From Xanthobacteraceae bacterium (GTDB taxonomy: Bacteria > Pseudomonadota > Alphaproteobacteria > Rhizobiales > Xanthobacteraceae): 8,103 nucleotides of DNA. The stretch spans positions 1 through 8,103 of the forward strand of contig JASHWN010000634.1 of assembly GCA_030044035.1 (NCBI GenBank), in the 5' to 3' direction. Positions 1-5,587 of this stretch are shown here, one piece after another (position 1 is the stretch's first letter; every line of letters begins with the position of its first letter). The position numbers and the translations under genes were made by a program. The notes beneath the pieces were generated by a model. The model saw only the letters and a program-made list of their open reading frames with translations. It made no database searches and was not told where the DNA came from.

Positions 1-43
1 GCGTCTTCGACGCGCTGTGGCGGTGCACCGCTGATCCGGGATC
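1..43 (+). repeat. Partial copy of a dispersed GC-rich repeat, cut by the window edge
   Basis: Positions 12-43 align closely with 3248-3280 of the complete copy at 3221-3280. Both share the string caccgctgatccggga. It lies in the same orientation as that copy and opposite to the copy at 67-126. The left part is missing because the window begins here. Confidence 0.6.
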
Positions 44-66
44 GTCCCAAACTGGGCGCTTGTGAC

Positions 67-126
67 GGTCCCGGGTCTGCAGCGCACCACTTCGCTTCGC
101 TTCATGCTGCGCGGCGCCCGGGAAAC
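67..126 (-). repeat. 60-base dispersed repeat, inverted copy
   Basis: This 60-base stretch begins ggtcccggg and ends cccgggaaac. The reverse complement of 3221-3280 is exactly 60 bases too, begins ggtcccgg and ends tccgggaaac, with most of the internal cttcgct region also matching. The ends are complementary to each other, so the unit can fold into a hairpin. It follows the 3' end of the Bug/TctC gene that stops at 155. Together with the partial copy at 1-43 it accounts for most of the gene-free stretch 1-154, in which I see nothing else. It resembles short palindromic intergenic repeats common in Bradyrhizobium-type genomes. A role in mRNA 3'-end stability is possible but not shown. Confidence 0.65.
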
Positions 127-154
127 GCAGCTATGTTAGCGCCTTCGATTGTCC

Positions 155-1312
155 TTACTGGTCCTGCTGCAGGCCGAATTCTTTGACGGCCGGCACCACG
201 TCGTCCAGGGTCTTTTGCATGACTGCGCCGAAATCACGCGGGCTCGACGACACCGCGATCTGGCCGGCGGTCTCGATCAACGACCGATAGGCCGGCGAGC
301 CGACGATCGCCACGATCTGCTTGTTGAGCGTCGCGATGATCGGCTCCGGCGTGCCGGCGCCGGCGCAGACGCCGAGCCAGCCGAAGCGGACGAAGTCGAA
401 GCCGACTTCCTTGAGCGTCGGCACTTCCGGCAGATTGTTGAGCCGCTCGGGACTCGTCGTCGCCAAGATCTTCAAATGGCCGGCGCGGTATTGCGGCATG
501 ATGGCGAGCGTCGGCGACGGATAGAGATCGACGCGGCCGGCGACCAGCTCCTGCACGATCTGCAGGCCGCCGCGAAACGGGATGCGGTTCATGGTGACGC
601 CGGCGAGCTTTTCCAGTTCGCGCGCCATGATCTCCTGCGCCGAGGCGGCGCCGACCGTCGCGTAGGTCACTTCGCCGGGATGCGCTTTGGCGTAGGCAAC
701 GAAGGATTTGAAATCGTTTGCCGGAATCGCGTTGGCGAGCGCCAGGCCGTAATAATATTTGGCAATCAGCGTCACCGGCGCGATGTCGGACAGCTTGTAG
801 CCGGCGTCGCGGTACACCGCAGTGTTGGTGGCGTCGAAATGGGTGCAGAGCAGCAGCGTGTAGCCGTCGCGCGGCTGCGCCAGCACGTCGCGCGTGGCGA
901 CGATCCCGCCCGCGGCCGGCTTGTTCTCGACCACGACGGGCTGGCCGAGCGCCGCGCCGAGCTTTTCGGCGATGAAGCGCGCCGGAATATCGGTCGGCCC
1001 GCCGGCGCCGAAGCCGACCACCAGGCGGATCGGCCGGGTTGGATAAGTGTCGGCGGCGCGCGCGATTGCTGTGCCCAGCGTGAGCGCTGCAAATACCACC
1101 ACGCCACATCGTGTGACACTTGCCCCCTCCCTAACCCTCCCCCGCAAGCGGGGGAGGGAAACGCGTTCTTTGATCGTCGCCCGCGAGAGGAAGGAGGAAG
1201 CGCCCTTAACCCTCCCCCGCTTGCGGGGGAGGGTAGGGAGGGGGCAAGTCTCGGTTGCTACGCTTCGCTCGCGGTATCTGACGAACAACCTCTGGAAAGC
1301 GTGAAGCGGCAT
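155..1312 (-). CDS. Bug/TctC family periplasmic solute-binding protein; start uncertain
   Basis: Bug/TctC proteins are periplasmic binding proteins for carboxylates and related small molecules, classically the receptor of the TctCBA tripartite tricarboxylate transporter. The mature part starts near residue 87 of this reading (ADTYPTRPIRLVV) and shows family hallmarks: FGAGGPTDIPAR (101-112), VVVENKPAAGG, IPFRGG and LPEVPTLKEVGF. It runs to a normal family C-terminus at a TAA stop (155-157). The hydrophobic signal segment VVVFAALTLGTAIARAA lies at residues 71-87, too far from the first ATG for a normal signal peptide. Residues 21-65 are encoded by a GC-rich inverted repeat. I give the ATG at 1312 because AAGG (1321-1324) lies 8 bases upstream and the ATPase stop ends one base before it. 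In-frame TTG at 1147 (330 aa) or GTG at 1102 (315 aa) fit family length better but lack a good ribosome-binding site. An ATG at 1109 is out of frame by one base (see findings). No TctA or TctB permease is nearby. The family is certain; the start is not. Confidence 0.88.
   Translation of the reverse strand: MPLHAFQRLFVRYRERSVATETCPLPTLPRKRGRVKGASSFLSRATIKERVSLPRLRGRVREGASVTRCGVVVFAALTLGTAIARAADTYPTRPIRLVVGFGAGGPTDIPARFIAEKLGAALGQPVVVENKPAAGGIVATRDVLAQPRDGYTLLLCTHFDATNTAVYRDAGYKLSDIAPVTLIAKYYYGLALANAIPANDFKSFVAYAKAHPGEVTYATVGAASAQEIMARELEKLAGVTMNRIPFRGGLQIVQELVAGRVDLYPSPTLAIMPQYRAGHLKILATTSPERLNNLPEVPTLKEVGFDFVRFGWLGVCAGAGTPEPIIATLNKQIVAIVGSPAYRSLIETAGQIAVSSSPRDFGAVMQKTLDDVVPAVKEFGLQQDQ
1118..1249. 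repeat. GC-rich inverted-repeat element with two hairpins, at the 5' end of the Bug/TctC gene
   Basis: Two arms, 1118-1158 and 1210-1249, are reverse complements of each other apart from one base (ctaaccc against gggtaggg). They flank a 51-base spacer. Each arm also contains a perfect 11-base hairpin: ccctcccccgc, a two-base loop (AA or TT), then gcgggggaggg, at 1135-1158 and 1210-1233. There is no adjoining T-run on either strand, so neither is a standard intrinsic terminator. The compound palindrome resembles a small non-autonomous repeat common between genes in Bradyrhizobium-type genomes. Here it lies between the end of the ATPase gene and the signal-peptide codons of the Bug gene, and its reading frame happens to be open. 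Confidence 0.85.
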
Positions 1313-1313
1313 G

Positions 1314-2090
1314 TCAGCGGCCTTGCACTGGCTGCGCCGCCGATTCGTGCCCGAGCAGGCGCAGCAGCTCTTTTTGTTGCTGCAAAAATTCGACGCTCAG
1401 CGGGTCGCGTGGCCGCGGCAATCGGATTTTGATCTCGGTCTTCACTGTGCCCGGATGCGGCGTCATCACCAGCACGCGGTCGGCGAGGTAAACGGCTTCG
1501 GCGACGTTGTGGGTCACGTAGATCACCGTCTTTTGCGTGGTGCGCCAAACGTCGGCAAGGAGCCGCTGCATGTCGTCGCGCGTGAGCGCATCGAGCGCGG
1601 CGAACGGCTCGTCCATTAACAGCACCGCCGGATTGTAGGCCAGCGCCCGCGCGATCGCGACCCGCTGCTGCATGCCGCCGGAGAGATGATGCGGATAGGA
1701 GCGGGCGAAGTTTTCGAGCTTGACCAGGCGCAGTTGCTCGAGCGCGATGCGCTCGCGCTCAGGCCTGGCGACGCCCTTCATTTCCAGCCCGAACGCGACG
1801 TTGCCGAGCGCGGTGCGCCACGGAAACAGCTGGGCGAAATCCTGAAACACCACGCCGCGGTCCATGCCGTAGCCGCGCACCGGCCGGCCGCCGACGCGAA
1901 TTTCGCCGGTGCTCGGGCTGAGAAACCCGGCGATGATGTTGAGCAGCGTTGATTTGCCGCAGCCGCTCGGGCCGACGATGCAGAAGAATTCTGCGGCCTC
2001 GATGGCGAAATTGACGCCGCGCACGCCGGGCACGGCGCCGCCCGGCGTGTCGTAGATCAGCGAAATATCGCGCGCCTCGATATGGGCCAT
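1314..2090 (-). CDS. ABC transporter ATPase, nitrate/sulfonate/taurine (NitT/TauT) family
   Basis: This is the cytoplasmic ATP-hydrolysing subunit of an ABC importer, of the SsuB/TauB/NrtD type. The 258-residue product has every expected motif: Walker A GPSGCGKST (40-48), Q-loop VFQDF with Gln83, signature LSGGMQQR (136-143), Walker B VLLMDEP (156-162), D-loop ALDALTR and the switch histidine in THNVAEA (His194). The segment LFPWRTALGNVAFGLEMKG after the Q-loop is typical of this subfamily. The start at 2090 gives MAHIEARDIS; AAGGA (2098-2102) lies 7 bases upstream. A longer open frame to 2252 has no family similarity and would run over the divergent gene, so it was not used. The two matching permease genes are at 5588-7194 on the same strand, about 3.5 kb upstream. 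The usual SsuA/TauA-like binding protein is absent. Substrate cannot be told from the ATPase alone. Confidence 0.95.
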   Translation of the reverse strand: MAHIEARDISLIYDTPGGAVPGVRGVNFAIEAAEFFCIVGPSGCGKSTLLNIIAGFLSPSTGEIRVGGRPVRGYGMDRGVVFQDFAQLFPWRTALGNVAFGLEMKGVARPERERIALEQLRLVKLENFARSYPHHLSGGMQQRVAIARALAYNPAVLLMDEPFAALDALTRDDMQRLLADVWRTTQKTVIYVTHNVAEAVYLADRVLVMTPHPGTVKTEIKIRLPRPRDPLSVEFLQQQKELLRLLGHESAAQPVQGR

Positions 2091-2223
2091 CGCGCTTTCC
2101 TTGGTCGCCTCCCCTCGCCTAACATGCGCGCTTCTATAAAAGGCGCGCAGTGTGGGCGGCCGACGCCGGTTTTCTGCCAGAAGCCGCCGCAGCGGGCCAG
2201 TCGGGAAAGCGGGAGAACGCCTC
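2091..2223. promoter_or_regulatory. Divergent control region between the ATPase and the second Bug/TctC gene
   Basis: These 133 bases separate two divergent starts and must hold promoters for both. A dyad tgcgcgc (2125-2131) and gcgcgca (2143-2149) flanks an AT-rich core containing tataaa (2135-2140). On either strand this core could be a -10 element (tataaa on plus, tataga on minus). I found no convincing -35 for either. Ribosome-binding sites are aagga at 2098-2102 (read on minus) for the ATPase, and ggag 8 bases before the GTG at 2224 on plus. Confidence 0.45.
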
Positions 2224-3212
2224 GTGCGAAGGATCAGCGCCGTCCGCGCCATTGTGGCTGCGACGATCGCGTTCTTGGGGATTGCGTCGGCGACTGTTGC
2301 GGCGCGCGCGCAGACCTATCCGAGCCGGCCGATCCGTCTCATCGTCAACTTCCCGCCCGGCGGCGCCGGCGACATTTTGGGCCGCATCATCGGCAATCAG
2401 CTTTCCGTCGAGCTCAAGCAATCGGTCGTGGTGGAGAACCACTCCGGCGCCGGCGGCACGATCGGCGCCCGCGACGTCGTCAACGCGGCGCCCGATGGCT
2501 ACACCTTGGCGGTCGGGCAAACGCCCGAGATCGCCATCAACCCGTATTTCATGAAAGACGTCGGCTACGATCCGCTGAAGGATTTGACGCCGATCGCGCT
2601 CGCCGGCGTCATGCCGCTGGCGCTGGTGGTGCCGCCGCAATCGCCCTATGCGAATGCGGCGCAATGGGTCACGGCGCTGCGCGCCAAGACGCCGATGAAT
2701 TTCGCCACTGCCGGCATCGGCACGCCGAGCCACCTCGCCGGCGAATTGCTGAAGCTCAAGCTCGATCCGAAGCTCGTGCACGTGCCCTACAAGGGCGCTG
2801 GCCCGGCGCTCAACGACGTCGCCGGCGGCCAAGTCGATTGGTATTTCCCGGCCTATGCGAGCGGCATGCCCTGGTGCAGGGCGGCTGGGTCAAGCTGCTT
2901 GCGGTGTCGAGCAAAAAGCGCGCGGCGCTCACCCCCGGCATTCCGACCGTCGCCGAGGCGACCGGCATCGCCGATTTCGACTTCACGCTCTGGGTCGGCT
3001 TCTTCGCGCCGCGCGGCGTGCCGGCCGACATCGCGGCGCAGCTCAACACCGCGATCAACCGGATCATTGTCGAACCCGACATCAAGAAAAAGCTCGAAGC
3101 GACCGGCTCCAGCATCGAAGCCCTGTCGATCCCGAAATTCGACGCTTTCGTCCGCACCGACATCGCGCGCTACCGCGCCATCATCGAGCAGGCGAACTTG
3201 AAGGCGGAGTAA
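2224..3212 (+). pseudogene. Bug/TctC family solute-binding protein gene, frameshifted
   Basis: The first 215 codons give a clear Bug/TctC protein: a signal peptide (RRISAVRAIVAATIAFLGIA, likely cleaved after ARA at residue 29), TYPSRPIRLIVNFPPGGAGD (31-50), VVVENHSGAGG (68-78), DGYTLAVGQTPE, GIGTPSHLAGELLK and HVPYKGAGPALND (186-198). After ASGMP (212-216, codons ending at 2871) the frame turns into Arg/Ser-rich text. The family sequence resumes one base out of register as LVQGGWVKLLAVSSKKR, followed by PGIPTVAEATGI and a normal C-terminus ending ANLKAE at a TAA (3210-3212). Restoring one base in the ccc at 2869-2871 would give an uninterrupted 329-residue protein, the usual family length. 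The upstream frame stays open to 3201, so the break is easy to miss and would give a chimeric protein. The GTG start at 2224 has a ggag 8 bases upstream and places the signal peptide at the N-terminus. It is transcribed divergently from the ATPase and has no TctA/TctB partner nearby. A sequencing or assembly error is the main alternative to real inactivation. Confidence 0.85.
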
Positions 3213-3220
3213 CCCAACGT

Positions 3221-3280
3221 GTTTCCCGGATGCGGTGCGGCGCGTAGCGCAGCGAAGCGGTCCACCGCTGATCCGGGACC
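3221..3280 (+). repeat. 60-base dispersed repeat, complete copy
   Basis: The sequence runs from gtttcccgga to atccgggacc, with complementary ends. It is the reverse-oriented relative of 67-126, and its right half matches 12-43. It lies in the 115-base stretch between the convergent 3' ends of the frameshifted Bug gene (stop 3212) and the DctP gene (stop 3328). A short perfect palindrome, aagctc-g-gagctt (3286-3298), follows it. No T-run that would make a standard terminator is present. Confidence 0.65.
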
Positions 3281-3327
3281 TTCATAAGCTCGGAGCTTGG
3301 AGTTCAACTCAGGCCGGAGCCCTTGCG

Positions 3328-4344
3328 TTATTTGTTTCGCGCGGCCGATTCGAAGACGATCTTGACCGCTGCGTTAAGCTCCGGATTGGACGCCGACAGA
3401 TCGTTGGCGATGCTGGAAATCTGGGCGGTCATCGCTAGCTGCTCGGCGGCCGGGAGACTGATCACCTCGCCGCCGCTTGCGGTCCAAATCTTGCGTTGCG
3501 CGGCAAAGAAGTCGTTCACAAAGGGCACGATCTGTGTCGATACCGCCATCGCGTCGTTGCGGACAATCCTCTGCAGATCCGCCGGCAAAGAGTCGAGCCA
3601 TTTCCGGTTCAGCACGGCTATGCAGTTGATCCAAGGCTGATCAATCTCGGTGATGTATTTCGCCGTGTCTACATAATGCAGCGTCGTGTCGACGGGGATG
3701 GACGTCAGCGCGCCGTCGATGGCGCCTTGCTGGATGGCCGGCAGCACGTCGCCCAATGACATCGCCACCGGCGAGGCTTTTATCCGCTTGATCATCTCCA
3801 GTTGGAACGGCGACGCCGACATGCGAAGCTTCAGTCCCTTAAACTCGACGAGATGACGGACCGGCTTGCGCGTGACGATCGACGCCGGCCCATAGGGAAA
3901 AATTCCGACGCCAGTTAAGCCCTTGTTCGCGCCTAGTCCAAGAAACAAGTCGCGGACCGCGGGGTCACTGAACACGCGCACGTCTTGCTCTTGGCTTGTG
4001 AACAGACCCGGCGCGCTCGGTACTTCGTAGCGTGCGTCGACGCCGACGAGAAATTCCGCCGGCCCCATCCAACCCTGGATCGATCCGAACTGCGTGCCCT
4101 CGATTTGCCGGGGAATGGAGCCGAGTTGGCTCGCCGGATAGACTTCGCCCTTGATCCGCCCACCGGAATCCCGCTCCACCGCCGCTACAAACCGTTTCAT
4201 CCATTCGTGCTGTGTATCGTTGAGCGTTGCGATGCTGAGCTTCATCACAATCGGTGCGCCCTCGGCATGGAGTCGGGCGGCACTCGCAACCATGATGGTG
4301 GTAGCGGCGATCATCGCGAGTGTGGCGGCGTATGGCGTTTTCAT
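3328..4344 (-). CDS. TRAP transporter substrate-binding protein, DctP family
   Basis: DctP-type proteins are periplasmic receptors that pass organic acids to the DctQ/DctM membrane proteins of TRAP transporters. The 338-residue product starts with a signal peptide (MKTPYAATLAMIAATTIMVA, likely cleaved after LHA at residue 27). It then shows the usual order: KLSIATLNDTQHEWMKRF (35-52), the RIKGEVYPASQLGS segment (63-76), the FKGLKLRMSASP stretch (168-179) with the conserved ligand-binding Arg174, LPAIQQGAIDGALTS (201-215), and a C-terminal IWTASGGEVISLP. Length is normal for the family. The start is well set: AGGAGG (4350-4355, minus strand) lies 5 bases before the ATG. No DctQ or DctM gene is in the window, so the receptor is orphaned here. 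The divergent LysR regulator is its likely controller. Base composition is lower in GC than the ABC genes on either side. Ligand unknown; a carboxylate is inferred from the family. Confidence 0.93.
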   Translation of the reverse strand: MKTPYAATLAMIAATTIMVASAARLHAEGAPIVMKLSIATLNDTQHEWMKRFVAAVERDSGGRIKGEVYPASQLGSIPRQIEGTQFGSIQGWMGPAEFLVGVDARYEVPSAPGLFTSQEQDVRVFSDPAVRDLFLGLGANKGLTGVGIFPYGPASIVTRKPVRHLVEFKGLKLRMSASPFQLEMIKRIKASPVAMSLGDVLPAIQQGAIDGALTSIPVDTTLHYVDTAKYITEIDQPWINCIAVLNRKWLDSLPADLQRIVRNDAMAVSTQIVPFVNDFFAAQRKIWTASGGEVISLPAAEQLAMTAQISSIANDLSASNPELNAAVKIVFESAARNK

Positions 4345-4349
4345 GTGGA

Positions 4350-4355
4350 CCTCCT
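4350..4355 (-). promoter_or_regulatory. Strong ribosome-binding site of the DctP gene
   Basis: The minus strand reads AGGAGG followed by five bases and the ATG at 4344. It is the best Shine-Dalgarno match in the window and fixes the start. Confidence 0.8.
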
Positions 4356-4387
4356 AGGTGGTCCCGTGAGGTTCCTGACACCGGCGG

Positions 4388-4410
4388 AGCGATTTCGCTC
4401 GCCGATCGCT
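4388..4410. promoter_or_regulatory. Candidate LysR-type regulator box (T-N11-A dyad)
   Basis: The dyad AGCGAT-N11-ATCGCT has 6-base perfectly complementary arms. The inner T (4393) and A (4405) are separated by exactly 11 bases, the T-N11-A architecture known for LysR-family operators. It lies 44 bases upstream of the DctP start and 96 bases upstream of the LysR start, inside their shared control region. No transcription start is known, so activation or repression cannot be told. Confidence 0.55.
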
Positions 4411-4478
4411 TACTTGCTCACATCGCGCAGCTTACCGCGCGCGACCAATAGCAAGCAGCTTTAATATTCGATACCCTT

Positions 4479-4494
4479 ATAGCTGCTCAGCTAT
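4479..4494. promoter_or_regulatory. Perfect 16-base palindrome just upstream of the LysR gene
   Basis: The sequence ATAGCTG-CT-CAGCTAT is a perfect inverted repeat with 7-base arms and a 2-base centre. It sits directly against the ggag ribosome-binding site (4495-4498) and ends 12 bases before the GTG. Its location suits an autoregulatory operator or a hairpin covering the translation start. Its T-to-A spacing is 12, one more than the standard LysR box. Confidence 0.45.
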
Positions 4495-4505
4495 GGAGCG
4501 AAGCC

Positions 4506-5510
4506 GTGCCATGGACCGACCGCGTCGATCGTCGCGTCAAATTGCGTGATCTCCGCATCCTGCGTGCGCTGGCAGAAACCGGGAGTATGTCGCGGGCTGC
4601 AAAGCAGCTCGCCATCTCGCAACCGGTCGTGTCGAAAACAGTCGCCGACCTGGAACACGCGCTCGGCGTCTGTCTCTTCGATCGGACCTCGCAGGGGGTC
4701 GAGGCGACTGTCTATGGCCGCGCTTTGCTCAATTGCGGCACCGTCGTGCTCGATGAACTGCGACGCGGCATGCAGGAAATCGCATTGTTGTCCGATCCGA
4801 CGATCGGAGAATTGCGGGTCGGCGGCGCCGGACCGTTCGTAGATGGACTAATTCCCGCCGTGATCTCGCGACTCGCCGAACGATATCGGCGGATTGAATT
4901 CAATGTCGTCGAGGCCGACCCTCCGAACTTATGCCGGATGCTGCGAGAGCGTCGACTCGATCTCGCGATTCTTCGAACATCGGGCTCCATGTACACCGAC
5001 GATCTCGACGCGGATCCCTTGTTCGACGAGCCTCTGCTGGTGGTTGCGGGCCTTCACAATCGGTGGTCACGTCGCCGCAAAATCGATCTCGTCGAACTTT
5101 TGGACGAACCCTGGACTCTGCCGGAAGCAGACAACGTGGCGATGGCGTTGATCGCCGATTGCTTCCGTGCCGCCGGGGCCACGCCTCCCACGCCGCAGGT
5201 TGTTTCCGACTCCATGGCAGCCCGCACGCGTTTGGTCGAAATGGGGCCCTTTCTCACCTTCCTGCCTGGCTCAACGCTACATTTCGGCGCCAGCCGGCTC
5301 CAGGTAAAAATTTTGCCGGTCGCGTTATCCATGAAGACTCCACCCACAGAGGTCGTTTCCCTGAAAAATCGGACACCGAACGCAATCGCCAGACTCTTCA
5401 TCGACGAACTGCACTCCTTTGCGACGCCGCTGAAGAAAGGCCCGCGTGAAAGACGTGACGCTTTCTATCCCAAAAACGCGCGACTTCGGCTGCGCCGGCA
5501 AAGTGATTGA
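4506..5510 (+). CDS. LysR-type transcriptional regulator
   Basis: A DNA-binding regulator of 334 residues. Residues 11-60 form the N-terminal winged helix-turn-helix typical of the family (LRDLRILRALAETGSMSRAA, QLAISQPVVSKTVADLEHAL, GVCLFDRTSQGV). Residues about 100-305 form the effector-binding domain, starting GELRVGGAGPFVDGLIPAVI. The GTG start at 4506 is supported by ggag (4495-4498) 7 bases upstream and by helix-turn-helix placement. A nearby ATG at 4511 is out of frame. The last 25 residues are a basic tail (LKKGPRERRDAFYPKNARLR and on) longer than most members have. It is divergent from the DctP gene across a 161-base region holding a T-N11-A dyad, the usual arrangement for a LysR regulator and its target, so it probably controls DctP in response to a small carboxylate-like effector. 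The gene is lower in GC than the flanking ABC genes. Family certain; target inferred. Confidence 0.95.
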   Translation: MPWTDRVDRRVKLRDLRILRALAETGSMSRAAKQLAISQPVVSKTVADLEHALGVCLFDRTSQGVEATVYGRALLNCGTVVLDELRRGMQEIALLSDPTIGELRVGGAGPFVDGLIPAVISRLAERYRRIEFNVVEADPPNLCRMLRERRLDLAILRTSGSMYTDDLDADPLFDEPLLVVAGLHNRWSRRRKIDLVELLDEPWTLPEADNVAMALIADCFRAAGATPPTPQVVSDSMAARTRLVEMGPFLTFLPGSTLHFGASRLQVKILPVALSMKTPPTEVVSLKNRTPNAIARLFIDELHSFATPLKKGPRERRDAFYPKNARLRLRRQSD

Positions 5511-5538
5511 ATGACCAAGGGAGACCTTTCCGTTCGGT

Positions 5539-5562
5539 CAGCGCGGCGAGAACGTCGCGCTG
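5539..5562. terminator. Hairpin between convergent genes, possible bidirectional terminator
   Basis: Arms cagcgcggcg (5539-5548) and cgtcgcgctg (5553-5562) pair over 10 bases with one G-T pair around the loop agaa. It lies in the 77-base gap between the LysR stop (5510) and the permease stop (5588), which face each other. No T-run follows on either strand, so intrinsic termination is only a possibility. Confidence 0.4.
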
Positions 5563-5587
5563 CGCCCGCGACGAAATCGTTTCGCAA

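Noticed and set aside
234..1109. Minus-strand open frame starting MWRGGICSAHAG
   Set aside because: Its start is interesting as a possible original start codon, but the frame gives Arg/Gly-rich text while the true Bug protein is in the adjacent frame.
1135..1233. The two strong hairpins as intrinsic terminators of the ATPase transcript
   Set aside because: Neither is followed by a T-run on either strand and they form a larger inverted repeat, so a repeat element explains them better.
149..1432. Long plus-strand open frame opposite the Bug/TctC gene
   Set aside because: Its translation is Arg/Ala/Asp-rich with no family-like motifs, it crosses the repeat element and the ATPase end, and it is the antisense shadow expected in GC-rich coding DNA.
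2091..2252. N-terminal extension of the ATPase frame to 2252
   Set aside because: It overlaps the 5' end of the divergent Bug gene, carries no ATPase-like sequence, and the ATG at 2090 has a well-placed ribosome-binding site.
2860..2885. Programmed ribosomal frameshift in the second Bug gene
   Set aside because: There is no recognisable slippery heptamer and the family is not known for recoding. A one-base deletion or sequence error is simpler.
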